Positions 37,158 through 45,732 of a stretch of DNA of 64,000 nt are shown one piece after another. Source of the DNA: CAVVEQ01 sp963804865 (GTDB taxonomy: Bacteria > Chloroflexota > Anaerolineae > Anaerolineales > Anaerolineaceae). The DNA is taken from the NCBI GenBank assembly GCA_963804865.1, contig CAWDSH010000042.1, positions 248,001 through 312,000 of the forward strand, given 5' to 3'. Numbering within the stretch: the stretch's first letter is position 1; each line of letters opens with the position of its first letter. The notes under the pieces were generated by a model. It worked only from the letters and a program-made list of their open reading frames with translations, did not search any database and had not been told where the DNA came from. The translations under genes were made by a program, and so were the position numbers.

Positions 37158-38729
37158 ATGGCTATAGACCGGACGCGGTCTTCCCTTGAATTATTGTTAA
37201 ATATAAGCCGCCAGCTGGCGACTTCTCTTGATCTTAATACCGTCCTGGATAAGGTTCTTTCACTTTCCATTGATAACGTCGATGCCGAACGCGGCACGCT
37301 CATTGTCCTGGATGACAGTCAGCTGCCGGTGAACGCTGCCATCGTCTACAACGGCGAGGTTCATAAATACACCATCGAGCAGTTAAAAGAAGTCCTGGAG
37401 CACGGGCTGGCAGGTTGGGTGCTAACGCACAAGAAAGCGGTCTTGATCAAAGATACCAGCCAGGATGAGCGCTGGATCCAGCGCCCGGACGATGCCATCG
37501 ATCGCACCGGGCCAAAATCCGCAATCTGCGTCCCGATGCTTACCCGGGAACGGCTGGTGGGCGTTCTGACCATTGTCCACCCAACACCAGGCTACTTTAA
37601 TGAAGAGAACGTGATACTGCTCCAGGCAATAGCTGATACTGCCGCCCTGGCGATCAATAACGCGCAATTATTCGAATCCCTGCAGCTCGTGCACCAGCGC
37701 TATTACCAGTTGTTTGAAGACAGCATCTACCCCATCCTGATCACCAACTGGGAAGGACGCATCCTTGAAGCCAACCGCCAGGCGAGTGATTCGAGCGGAT
37801 ATTCGATAGACCAGCTTTTGAGAAAATCCTTTCTCGAGATGCACACCATTTCGAAGGAAGATTTACGTGAGCATTTTGAATTATTGAAAGAAAACCAGAT
37901 CGTTACCTACGAATCCGAGCTTTTAACGAAAAAAGAAGAAAAGCTGCCGGTCGAAGTTTATGTGCGCAATATCAGCTTCCAGGGCTCGGAATCGCTCCAG
38001 TGGATTCTGCGGGATATCAAGGAAAAAAAGGACCTGGATTCACTCCGCGAAGATCTAGCCGCCACCATCTACCATGACCTGCGCTCCCCCCTTGCAAATA
38101 TTATTTCCAGCCTGGATATTCTGAACAGCATGCTGCCCCTGGAGACTTCCACGTCGCTGCGCTCCGTTTTCGAGATCACCTCGCGCTCCGCGGATCGCAT
38201 GCAGCGCCTGATCAGCACGCTCCTGGATATCAACCGTCTGGAAACCGGGCAGCCCATCACCAATCAAAAGACCGTTGATTTGCTCGAGTTGATGGACGAA
38301 TTTATTGAGATCGTCAAACCCAATATTGAAACCAAGGAACAGCTGCTGCTGAGAAATTACCCCAAGTCCCTGCCGGCAGTCTTCGTGGATGTGGATATGA
38401 TCAAGCGGGTGGTGATCAATCTACTGGAGAATGCGGCTAAATTTACACCCATCGGCGGCAAGATAGAAGTGGGTGGTAAATTTGATGAAAATTGGGTTAC
38501 ACTTTGGATCCGTGATAGCGGGCCGGGTATTCCCAAGGATTTTTCCGAGTATATTTTTGAGAAGTTCACACGTATTAAAGTTGATAATGCTCCCAAGGGA
38601 GTGGGACTGGGACTGGCTTTCTGCCGCCTGGCGATCATCGCTCATGGTGGACGCATTTGGGTTGAGAGCGAAAAATCCAATGGGAGTTGTTTTTACTTCA
38701 CCCTGCCGGTAAAACCGGAATCTTCCTAA
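37158..38729 (+). CDS. sensor histidine kinase (GAF, PAS)
   Basis: This is a 523-residue cytoplasmic kinase. GAF occupies about residues 10-175 and PAS about 180-295. HisKA has His 306 in YHDLRSPLANII. The ATPase domain has the N box LLENAAKFTPIGG, G1 RDSGPGI, F box FEKFTR and G2 GVGLGLAFCR. There is no membrane segment. AGGAGGGAG precedes ATG 37158. No cognate response regulator adjoins it, so it is an orphan kinase like the pair at 22833-26438. The ligand of the GAF or PAS domain is unknown. Confidence 0.93.
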   Translation: MAIDRTRSSLELLLNISRQLATSLDLNTVLDKVLSLSIDNVDAERGTLIVLDDSQLPVNAAIVYNGEVHKYTIEQLKEVLEHGLAGWVLTHKKAVLIKDTSQDERWIQRPDDAIDRTGPKSAICVPMLTRERLVGVLTIVHPTPGYFNEENVILLQAIADTAALAINNAQLFESLQLVHQRYYQLFEDSIYPILITNWEGRILEANRQASDSSGYSIDQLLRKSFLEMHTISKEDLREHFELLKENQIVTYESELLTKKEEKLPVEVYVRNISFQGSESLQWILRDIKEKKDLDSLREDLAATIYHDLRSPLANIISSLDILNSMLPLETSTSLRSVFEITSRSADRMQRLISTLLDINRLETGQPITNQKTVDLLELMDEFIEIVKPNIETKEQLLLRNYPKSLPAVFVDVDMIKRVVINLLENAAKFTPIGGKIEVGGKFDENWVTLWIRDSGPGIPKDFSEYIFEKFTRIKVDNAPKGVGLGLAFCRLAIIAHGGRIWVESEKSNGSCFYFTLPVKPESS

Positions 38730-38745
38730 TCGTTTTGGAGTTCAG

Positions 38746-39603
38746 ATGCAGGAAATAACATCGCATGTATACATCGATACGAATTATCCTGGTGTGACGC
38801 TGGGAGCGATCAACTGGAATCATGGATTAGTCCTCGTGGATGCGCCGTTACGCCTGGAAGATGCGCGTTCATGGCGTTCTGCGCAGATCAACATGGGCGG
38901 TGGGGTAGACCGGTTGCTGGTGAACCTGGATGCTCATTTGGACCGTACCCTTGGTGCGCGCGCCATGGATTGCACGGTGATCAGCCACGAAAAATTGGTC
39001 GATGTTTTTCATGCACGACCGATGAGTTTCAAACCACAGAACTCGGAGACCGGGTCGGAATGGGAACAGCACGAAAACCTAGGCACGATCCGCTGGGCTA
39101 CCCCTGAGATCACCTTTAGCGATGAATTGCAGATCCACTGGGAAGACCACCCCATCTGCCTCGAAAACCACCCGGGCTGCGCGCCTGGCGCGATCTGGCT
39201 GGTATTGCCGCAGCAGGGCGTTGTATTCCTGGGCGATGCCGTCGTTCCAGATCAACCTCCGTTTCTTGCGAATGCGGATGTTTCCCTCTGGATCGATCAG
39301 CTTCACCTGCTGCTTTCATCCCAATATCGTGATTACCTGCTCGTAAGCGGGCGCGGTGGATTGATCGCGCTGGAACATGTGCGCTCGCAGATCAAGTTCC
39401 TTGAAAAGGTGGAAGAGCATCTGATATCGCTGGCGGAACAAAAGAATCCCATGGCGGAGCTTGAAAAATTCACCGGGCACCTGTATAAGGGATTTAAAGT
39501 TCCCTTGGGTCGCGAGAAACAATATCATGACCGTCTGAAATGGGGATTGACTCAGTACTTCATGCGGCATCATCAGGATGGATTCGGCCTGCCTGAAGCC
39601 TAG
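38746..39603 (+). CDS. MBL-fold metallohydrolase-like protein with degenerate metal site
   Basis: This 285-residue protein has the MBL layout: early beta strands (YIDTNYPGVTLGAINWNHGLVLVDAP), a metal loop at residues 62-67, a second loop NHPGCAPGAIWLVL, and GDAVV. The HxHxDH motif reads D-A-H-L-D-R, with only the central His and Asp kept, and the usual His of the HTPGHTPG loop is Cys. Metal binding is therefore doubtful, or of unusual geometry. The C-terminal half is helical. It lies 16 bases after the histidine kinase and may be co-transcribed. The substrate is unknown. Confidence 0.7.
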   Translation: MQEITSHVYIDTNYPGVTLGAINWNHGLVLVDAPLRLEDARSWRSAQINMGGGVDRLLVNLDAHLDRTLGARAMDCTVISHEKLVDVFHARPMSFKPQNSETGSEWEQHENLGTIRWATPEITFSDELQIHWEDHPICLENHPGCAPGAIWLVLPQQGVVFLGDAVVPDQPPFLANADVSLWIDQLHLLLSSQYRDYLLVSGRGGLIALEHVRSQIKFLEKVEEHLISLAEQKNPMAELEKFTGHLYKGFKVPLGREKQYHDRLKWGLTQYFMRHHQDGFGLPEA

Positions 39604-39645
39604 TCTGCCCAAATCATATTTCCCAATTTTGATGAGGTTTGATTC

Positions 39646-40089
39646 TTGGAAAAGACCACGATTCGTGAAGTACGGGTTACCGATTCAAACACCCTGGTAG
39701 CTTTATGCCTTCAATTGGGGTATCAAACCGATGCGGCCGGCCTGGATAAGCGGTTGGTGGTCATGCTCGATGATCCGGATCAACGAATTATGGTTGCGTT
39801 GGATCCCGATGATAAGATCGTAGGCTGGATCCACATTTTTATCGCCCGGCGTTTGGAAGTCGGGATTTTCGTGGAAATTGGCGGCTTGGTTGTCGATGAA
39901 AAATGCAGGCGGATGGGGGTAGGGAAGGCATTGATGAGGGCGGCAGAAGATTGGGCAAAGGCTCACGATATCCGGGTAATCCGCCTGAGATCGAATATGA
40001 TCCGCAAGGAAGCGCACCAGTTTTACCTCGACCTGGGTTTCAGTCGTGAAAAACAGCAGCAGGTTTTTACTAAACTACTGATGGGATAA
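39646..40089 (+). CDS. GNAT family N-acetyltransferase
   Basis: This 147-residue protein has the GNAT core: strand TIREVRVTDSNTL, helix, and the acetyl-CoA loop in LVVDEKCRRMGVGKALMRAAEDWA (the R/QxxGxG/A motif). FYLDLGF near the C-terminus completes the fold. The start is a TTG at 39646 with GAGG eight bases upstream. The acceptor is unknown. The gene lies four bases before the endonuclease III gene. Confidence 0.85.
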   Translation: MEKTTIREVRVTDSNTLVALCLQLGYQTDAAGLDKRLVVMLDDPDQRIMVALDPDDKIVGWIHIFIARRLEVGIFVEIGGLVVDEKCRRMGVGKALMRAAEDWAKAHDIRVIRLRSNMIRKEAHQFYLDLGFSREKQQQVFTKLLMG

Positions 40090-40093
40090 AGGA

Positions 40094-40774
40094 ATGACAA
40101 CCTCCCCGGTTACCCGTGAGCTCAAAAAAAAAGCCCTTGCCGTCCACCAGCGGCTCCTGGAATATTATGGGATCCCGGAATGGCGGCAGCCGCTCTCCCC
40201 GTTGGACGAGCTGGTTTCCACGATCCTTTCCCAAAATACAAATGACCACAACCGGGATCTGGCATTCAACTCCCTGCGGGGACGTTTCCCGCATTGGGAA
40301 GACGTGCGGGATGCCCCGGCTGAAGAAGTCATCTCAGCCATCCGCATCGCAGGGCTTGCCAATCAAAAAGGTCCGCGCATCCAAGCTGTTTTGAAGAAGA
40401 TCACGGATGAAAGGGGCGATCTGGATCTATCCTTTCTTAAGGGATTGTCTCTTGAAGAGGCAAAGGCGTGGTTGCTGCGCTTCAAAGGCGTGGGTCCCAA
40501 GACGGCTGCCATCGTACTTCAATTTGCCCTGGATAAGCCGGCTTTCCCGGTCGACACGCATATTCATCGTGTGTCCGGCAGGCTTGGTCTCCGGCCGGAA
40601 AAAATGACAGCTGAGCAGGCACACATGCATCTTGGGCAGTTATTTCCACCGGACGAGTATGGACCTGCGCACCTCAACCTCATACGGCTGGGGAGGGAGA
40701 TCTGCAAGGCGCGAAAACCGGATTGCCCCAACTGCCCGGTCAATCGCTGGTGTGATTACTATAAAAACACTTAA
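40094..40774 (+). CDS. nth: endonuclease III-like DNA glycosylase/AP lyase
   Basis: This 226-residue HhH-GPD protein has catalytic Lys 136 in FKGVGPKTA and Asp 154 in PVDTHIHR, as in bifunctional endonuclease III. A [4Fe-4S] cluster loop is supplied by Cys 204, 211, 214 and 220 (CKARKPDCPNCPVNRWC). It removes oxidised pyrimidines and cuts the abasic site. The early segment PLDELVSTILSQNTND is characteristic. It follows the acetyltransferase by four bases, and ends ten bases before the convergent M55 peptidase gene. Confidence 0.9.
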   Translation: MTTSPVTRELKKKALAVHQRLLEYYGIPEWRQPLSPLDELVSTILSQNTNDHNRDLAFNSLRGRFPHWEDVRDAPAEEVISAIRIAGLANQKGPRIQAVLKKITDERGDLDLSFLKGLSLEEAKAWLLRFKGVGPKTAAIVLQFALDKPAFPVDTHIHRVSGRLGLRPEKMTAEQAHMHLGQLFPPDEYGPAHLNLIRLGREICKARKPDCPNCPVNRWCDYYKNT

Positions 40775-40783
40775 ACAGAATGA

Positions 40784-41602
40784 TTATTTAGCCAGGGATA
40801 CAACTGCCTGGAAGGATTGGTAGGCAGCCAGCATATCCTGGGCCTTGAAACCCACGCGGCGCGCATCCATGCGGGCCGCGCCGGGGAGTCTCACCGCGCC
40901 ATCCGCGAGAGAGCTGTTCTGGAATTCAACAATGATCGTCACCGGCGTGGTAGTCTGGAGTGGCTTTAGATCTTCTGAATTATTCATCTGCGCCACGATG
41001 CGCTGAACGGTCTCTTGGATCTTTGCCTGCGCGTCCAGCGGCTGCAGGCATTCGGCAGCAAAACGACTGACCGCTCGCTTCACTTCCACGGTTTGGACCC
41101 CGTTGATCCATTCCACTGCTTCAGCACAGGCAGCCCGGTCACCGGAAAGCATTGCCACCGGGACATTGAAATGACCGCAGACTGCCGCGTTCAAACCGAT
41201 TTCCCCAACCAGCTTTCCATTCAACCAGACGTTGGTCACGAATCCAGCCCAGGTATGATCGCAGATGGCTTCTTTGGTGCCAGCGCGCGCGTGATAACCG
41301 ATAAAAATGCAGGTATCCACTCCCTGGTCAATGCCATCCAGCATGCCCAGGGGTGAATTACCGCCGCAAAAAAGGCGAACGCCCTGCGGCAAGTCTTCGA
41401 TCATGATATTGTGGCCGGAATCATGCCCATCACACACGATGATTTCCTGGATCCCTGCCCCGCGCGCACCTTGAATGGCGGCATTGACTTCGTCGGTCAT
41501 GATCTTGCGGAAACGGGAGTAATCGGGTTTCTCGGAATCCACATGGTCCCAGGAAACGACCCCGGAGATGCCTTCCATGTCGGTCGCGATGAGCAGTTTC
41601 AT
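40784..41602 (-). CDS. M55 family D-aminopeptidase
   Basis: This 272-residue protein matches M55 (DppA of Bacillus): TDMEGISG with Asp 8 and Glu 10 as zinc ligands, CDGHDSGHNI with His 60, IGYHARAGT with His 104, and an internal GLNAAVCGHFNVPV segment. These form a decamer that removes D-amino acids from short peptides. In Bacillus the gene lies beside a dipeptide importer; here the importer is more than 30 kb away at 3197-9056. It may recycle cell-wall peptides. Confidence 0.92.
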   Translation of the reverse strand: MKLLIATDMEGISGVVSWDHVDSEKPDYSRFRKIMTDEVNAAIQGARGAGIQEIIVCDGHDSGHNIMIEDLPQGVRLFCGGNSPLGMLDGIDQGVDTCIFIGYHARAGTKEAICDHTWAGFVTNVWLNGKLVGEIGLNAAVCGHFNVPVAMLSGDRAACAEAVEWINGVQTVEVKRAVSRFAAECLQPLDAQAKIQETVQRIVAQMNNSEDLKPLQTTTPVTIIVEFQNSSLADGAVRLPGAARMDARRVGFKAQDMLAAYQSFQAVVSLAK

Positions 41603-41689
41603 TTTAAACTCCTAGAGAGAGAATCGGGGCTGGTAAATCGGATATCATTATAGCATGCAGGTAAATCTCCCTTAGGGTAAGGTATTGAT

Positions 41690-42472
41690 ATGGAACGAAT
41701 CCGCTATCCAAACGAAACGATCATATTCATGGTCACCTTCCTGCTGCTGGCAGCCATCCTAATCATCACGGCGATCCCTACATTATTTATTGGTCCGATA
41801 TTGGCTGTCGCAGCCATTGTCTTCTCTTATATCCAGAGCTCTTCCATGCACCAGCAGCTCATCCACACTGCTTATCCGGTCAATGAGCAGACCAGTCCAG
41901 AGTTGTTGCGCATCCTGCGGGAAACCCAGCAGCGATTAAAGGTAAAAGATGTGTCTTTGTATGTAGTACCAAGCAGGGTGCGAAACGCCTATACCTTCGG
42001 ATTGAACAAACCGCAGGCGGTGGTACTTTACAGCCCGCTGCTTGAGATCCTGGATGCGGATGAGCTGCGCTTTGTCATCGGACACGAGCTGGGTCATGTC
42101 GCGCTGGATCATACCTGGTTGAATACCCTGCTGGGCGGCATGTCTGGAATTCCCACCAGTTTTGGTCTGGCAATGCTGATCACTTTGGTCTTCAGGAGCT
42201 GGAACCGGGCATGTGAATATTCGGTTGACCGGGCGGGATTGATCGCCTGTGGAAATCTGAATAAAGCCATAACAGCATTGGTCCAGATTGCGGTGGGTGA
42301 TATTCGCTCCCAGTCAGAATTCCAGCGCGCGCTGGCGATGATCGACAGTCAGGACAATTCATGGGTAAATATTCTAGGCGAGGGATTATCCACCCACCCG
42401 ATGATCATCCGCCGAATTCAGAAATTAAAGGAATTTGCTTCCAGCAGCATCTACCGGGAGATGACTGCCTGA
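41690..42472 (+). CDS. M48 family metalloprotease (HtpX-like), membrane bound
   Basis: This 260-residue protein has two hydrophobic segments at about residues 10-50, then the zinc site HELGH at 132-136 (FVIGHELGHVALDHTWLN). A third ligand is supplied by Glu in ACEYSVDRAGL. These features define M48 peptidases such as HtpX, which cut damaged membrane proteins from the cytoplasmic side. It is shorter than HtpX, and only one additional hydrophobic stretch (about 150-170) follows. TAAGG about seven bases before the ATG is a plausible ribosome binding site. Its neighbour across the divergent gap is the D-aminopeptidase. Confidence 0.88.
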   Translation: MERIRYPNETIIFMVTFLLLAAILIITAIPTLFIGPILAVAAIVFSYIQSSSMHQQLIHTAYPVNEQTSPELLRILRETQQRLKVKDVSLYVVPSRVRNAYTFGLNKPQAVVLYSPLLEILDADELRFVIGHELGHVALDHTWLNTLLGGMSGIPTSFGLAMLITLVFRSWNRACEYSVDRAGLIACGNLNKAITALVQIAVGDIRSQSEFQRALAMIDSQDNSWVNILGEGLSTHPMIIRRIQKLKEFASSSIYREMTA

Positions 42473-42483
42473 GCATTATTTCA

Positions 42484-42512
42484 AAAGAGCGGACCATAGG
42501 TCCGCTCTTTTA
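42484..42512. terminator. bidirectional terminator between convergent genes
   Basis: A perfect 12-base stem (42484-42495 with 42499-42510) with a 3-base loop is flanked by T-rich sequence on both strands. It serves the M48 gene and the DUF3048 gene. Confidence 0.85.
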
Positions 42513-42521
42513 TTCTTTAAC

Positions 42522-43682
42522 TTATTTTTGAACGACAGGCGCTCTGAAGGCCACCGCCCAGTGCCCGGATCCGGGTGTTTCGTTATTCAACATCTGGATG
42601 ATATTCTCCGAATCCAAAGTTTCATAATAGCGGGTATAACTGGGCACCACCATGACCCATGTCTGGCCGGGTTTCAAGGGGAAGGGATTCCCATTCTTAT
42701 CAGTAAAGCGGGGTGGGCGCCGTTTGCCTGTGGTCTGTTCATACTCCCCATTCACAGTGGTCCACTGGATCTCGTACATCTTCCCGTCGCGGAAGAGCAG
42801 CGCGGGGCGGGTGACACCCACGAAATCGATCTCAATATAACCCACGTCCAGCGCGCGGTGATCGGCGAACATGATGATCACGTTTTCGTAGGTCAAGGGA
42901 TTACTGTTTAGACGATCGGTGGCTTCGGTGAACGCTGCCCCCGTTTGTGTGTCGTTGTTGAATCGATGGTACGCTCCAGTATCCGGACGATACCGCCAGA
43001 GGACCTGGTTGAGCAGCGCGTACCGGATCCAGACGCTCTCCCCGGTGACACCGCCAGCGGGGGGATTCTCATCGAAAATATTACCGCTCAGGTCGAATTT
43101 CCCCAGTCTGACCTGGATTTTCTTGGCGATCTCATTCAGCCTGGTAACGTCGATCAGCGCGCTGTTGATGTTGCCTTCGTCGGAGCCGAAGATGTTGGCG
43201 TAATCACTGAGATTAACTGCCACCCCGCTCCAGGCGGAAGCCATGATGATAAAGCCGTTCATCAGCTGTCGGATATCTTCATACCAGATTCGCCCCGAGC
43301 GTACTGGTCCAATGGCGGCATTCTTGACCAGGGCGGAATGATCGATTGAATTTTCTTGAGGATAGTCGCAGTAGAATATCGCGAGGAACCGGGTATCACC
43401 CTGCCCGATCCAGGCTTCAAAAACAATACTGGCGTAATCCAGCCCCGCCTGAGGACGGGCGGATGCCGGAAAGTTGGTAATGGAGATGACCGCGGGAGGA
43501 TAATCCAGGCAATTCGGGTCCTGCACCGGCATACCGGTGAGTGGATTGATCACCACCGGCACCAGGGTTGGCGTCGGAGTATCAACTTTTTCCTCTTCGA
43601 CTGGTGTCGGTGTGCTGGTTGGATTCTCCTTCAGGTGCAGGATCTTCAAATGGTTCTTCCTCAACAAGAGTGGCTGTGGCAA
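42522..43682 (-). CDS. DUF3048 domain protein, main part (frameshifted from its signal peptide)
   Basis: The 386-residue frame contains a Thr/Pro linker (STPTPVEEEKVDTPTPT) then the DUF3048 (YerB) domain: NPLTGMPV, ARPQAGLDYASIVFEA, GDTRFLAIFY, IGPVRSGR and the C-terminal domain with VGYIEIDFVGVTRPALLFRDGKMYEIQW and GQTWVMVV. The first 20 residues of this frame look random, because the true N-terminus, with a lipoprotein signal, is in another frame at 43582-43785. YerB-like proteins are extracytoplasmic and of unknown function. Either the gene is broken or the sequence has an indel near 43620-43630. Confidence 0.8.
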   Translation of the reverse strand: MPQPLLLRKNHLKILHLKENPTSTPTPVEEEKVDTPTPTLVPVVINPLTGMPVQDPNCLDYPPAVISITNFPASARPQAGLDYASIVFEAWIGQGDTRFLAIFYCDYPQENSIDHSALVKNAAIGPVRSGRIWYEDIRQLMNGFIIMASAWSGVAVNLSDYANIFGSDEGNINSALIDVTRLNEIAKKIQVRLGKFDLSGNIFDENPPAGGVTGESVWIRYALLNQVLWRYRPDTGAYHRFNNDTQTGAAFTEATDRLNSNPLTYENVIIMFADHRALDVGYIEIDFVGVTRPALLFRDGKMYEIQWTTVNGEYEQTTGKRRPPRFTDKNGNPFPLKPGQTWVMVVPSYTRYYETLDSENIIQMLNNETPGSGHWAVAFRAPVVQK

Positions 43683-43785
43683 TCACCTTTTCTGCCGGAA
43701 GAGGTTTGGCAGGAAAAGCAAAGCTGAATTGGCAGGCACTCAATAGAAGGGATAGACAATCAATAAGGACGATAATGCGGCGCAT
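43582..43785 (-). CDS. signal peptide part of the DUF3048 lipoprotein (frameshifted)
   Basis: The 67-residue frame begins MRRIIVLIDCLSLLLSAC, a lipoprotein signal with lipobox LLSAC, followed by an acidic Pro-rich linker (EEEPFEDPAPEGES). After about residue 54 it leaves the coding sense and ends at a stop. Linker sequence resumes as PTSTPTPVEEE in the frame of 42522-43682. The two are best read as one gene of about 420 residues. Confidence 0.55.
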   Translation of the reverse strand: MRRIIVLIDCLSLLLSACQFSFAFPAKPLPAEKVIATATLVEEEPFEDPAPEGESNQHTDTSRRGKS

Positions 43786-43876
43786 GGTTCACCTGTAAAG
43801 AATTGGATAGTTCCATTTTAACCACTCGGAACGGTTTTGAAACCTACGATGACTTTGCAAAATTGTCAGGTTGATC

Positions 43877-44431
43877 TTAGAACACGTGAGTGATGATGAC
43901 GCGAATGCCGATCCCGATCAGGATCAGACCGCCAATGATCTCCATTTTCTTTCCAAAACGGACTCCCAGGTCATTGCCGGTCAATCCCCCAATGATGGAA
44001 AGTCCAAAAGTGATGATGGCGATCAGGACACATGCCAGCAGGATGCTGCCCTCGAGCATGGAAAAACTGATCCCGATGGCAAGGGCATCCAGGCTGGTAG
44101 CCAGGCAGAGGACGATGAGCAGGCTGCCCCGTGATGGATCCTGGCATTGGATTTCATTCTTTGGATCCAAGCCGCTGCGGATCATGCGGATGCCCACCCA
44201 AAGCAGCAGACCCAGGATGATCCAGTGGTCTATGCCTTCGATCCAGCGTGCGATCAGGCTGCCGGCAAGCCATCCAATGAAAGTCATCAATCCCTGGAAA
44301 AGACCGAAATGGAATCCCATGCGGAAAATCGCGCGCTTATCGATACCCGGCATGGTTCCAGCTCCCAGGGAGACAGCGAACGCGTCCATGGCCAGGCCAA
44401 TCGAAATGAAAATGATAGTGATGAGATCCAT
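43877..44431 (-). CDS. mntP: MntP family manganese efflux pump
   Basis: This 184-residue membrane protein has six hydrophobic segments in two related halves, each with the acidic family motif: GLAMDAFAVSLGAG near the N-terminus and LATSLDALAIGISFSML in the middle. MntP exports Mn(II) and protects from its excess. No manganese riboswitch is evident in the short divergent gap before it. It is transcribed away from the nurA operon. Confidence 0.92.
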   Translation of the reverse strand: MDLITIIFISIGLAMDAFAVSLGAGTMPGIDKRAIFRMGFHFGLFQGLMTFIGWLAGSLIARWIEGIDHWIILGLLLWVGIRMIRSGLDPKNEIQCQDPSRGSLLIVLCLATSLDALAIGISFSMLEGSILLACVLIAIITFGLSIIGGLTGNDLGVRFGKKMEIIGGLILIGIGIRVIITHVF

Positions 44432-44503
44432 CTAAGTCACTGGTTTTAGCCGGTAGATTATAATGCAAATTTGTAGTCAAAAAGTGTGTCATAGATCACT
44501 GGC

Positions 44504-44532
44504 TTGCTGTGACCTGTTGTCCAAGTTATAAT
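44504..44532 (+). promoter_or_regulatory. promoter of the nurA-herA operon
   Basis: TTGCTG (44504-44509), 17-base spacer, TATAAT (44527-44532). The leader is about 25 bases to the ATG at 44563. Confidence 0.65.
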
Positions 44533-44562
44533 CAAACAAATGTTCGATGAAGGGTGAGGGGA

Positions 44563-45732
44563 ATGCCCGTTGATTATCAGCAAATCCGCAACCAGGTAAA
44601 GCAGCTTGGGGAAAAGTACCCTCAGCGCATGGCGCAGCTGGCGGAAAAACGCAGCAGGGCGATGGAATTATTTGAAATTCATCATGCGGACCTGGATGCG
44701 ATCACGGATCGTGTCGAAAAAATAACCTCCAAAAATCCTGATTTTCGATGTGCCTTTCCCTCTGGTGAGGCTCTCGATTTCACCGGGAAACTACCCCTGG
44801 CTGCACCGGATGCCACGCTGCTGGCAGCGGATGGCTCCCAGATTGCACCCAGCCACCATGATGCTGCGGATTTTGGCGTTGTCAACATGGGTGCGATTCA
44901 ATTTGTTAAAGGCGAAATCCCTGTCGAGATCACCCGCAGTGAATTGCTTTATGATGACAAGCTTGAGACTCCCGGGGGACTATTAAGTGAAGAAATGGTA
45001 TCCGTCATACGGGATGTGGAGGAACGCAACTTGCTGGCGGAACTGGCAGAGAAGGCAATCCCTCCAGTTGTGGCGCTTACGGATGGCATCCTGGAGATAT
45101 ACGGGGAACCACGCAAGGACGCAGAATTTAAGCATCAGTTCGAAAAATACCTTGATTCACTGCGCAGGTTGGCCGAATTACACACAGCAGTTGCCGGGTA
45201 TGTGGATAAACCCCGCGCGGATCTGATCGTGCGCATGCTCGAATTGATGGCAGGTGATGAAGATAGTATCGAGGAACGCATCCGCGAGCGGCCTTTTCGC
45301 GGGATAACGGATGCCAGTCTCATCCAGGATAAGCTCGCGCCAGGTGAACGCTCCGCCATTTTCGGCATCCAATCGCGATCGAGCCGGGAATTCACCGGTG
45401 AGCTTGCCCTGCACTTTTTTTATCTCAATGTGGGGACGGATGACCGTTCCGTGCTTGCCAGGGTGGAAATACCCAAATGGGTGAGGGATTCAAAGGAACT
45501 CCTGGATCTTGTTCATAAGACCCTGGTTGACCAGTGCCGCATGGTGGGAAGCAAGCCATATCCATATGTCCTGCATCGCGCTCATGAGATCGCGGTTGTC
45601 GGCTTGGCGGAAAAAGAACAGATCACGAACATGATCAACGTTGAGGTGATGAGGCAGGGTTTCGCAGCGGGAGAGAAATCACAAAAACAGGGATTGAAGG
45701 ACCTGGAGGGTAGGAAATGGAAGGAAAAATGA
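44563..45732 (+). CDS. nurA: NurA domain nuclease
   Basis: The 389 residues from ATG 44563 (GGTGAGGGG upstream) match the NurA nuclease: LLAADGSQIAPSHHD carries the first metal-binding Asp, ALTDGILEIYG the second acidic segment, and SRSSREFTGELALHFFYLN and YPYVLHRAHEIAVV the C-terminal conserved blocks. NurA is a 5'-3' DNA exonuclease that works with the HerA translocase to resect double-strand ends. HerA is encoded two genes downstream, in the same operon. The N-terminal 50 residues are helical. The start at the in-frame codon 44554 is possible but lacks the spacing. Confidence 0.85.
   Translation: MPVDYQQIRNQVKQLGEKYPQRMAQLAEKRSRAMELFEIHHADLDAITDRVEKITSKNPDFRCAFPSGEALDFTGKLPLAAPDATLLAADGSQIAPSHHDAADFGVVNMGAIQFVKGEIPVEITRSELLYDDKLETPGGLLSEEMVSVIRDVEERNLLAELAEKAIPPVVALTDGILEIYGEPRKDAEFKHQFEKYLDSLRRLAELHTAVAGYVDKPRADLIVRMLELMAGDEDSIEERIRERPFRGITDASLIQDKLAPGERSAIFGIQSRSSREFTGELALHFFYLNVGTDDRSVLARVEIPKWVRDSKELLDLVHKTLVDQCRMVGSKPYPYVLHRAHEIAVVGLAEKEQITNMINVEVMRQGFAAGEKSQKQGLKDLEGRKWKEK

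Noticed and set aside
43870..44435. Plus-strand frames of 87-181 codons opposite mntP
   Set aside because: Antisense shadows of a Leu/Ile-rich membrane gene; no family match and no ribosome site.
44432..44562. Manganese (yybP-ykoY) riboswitch before mntP
   Set aside because: The divergent gap is only 131 bases, is occupied by the nurA promoter, and shows none of the conserved riboswitch core.
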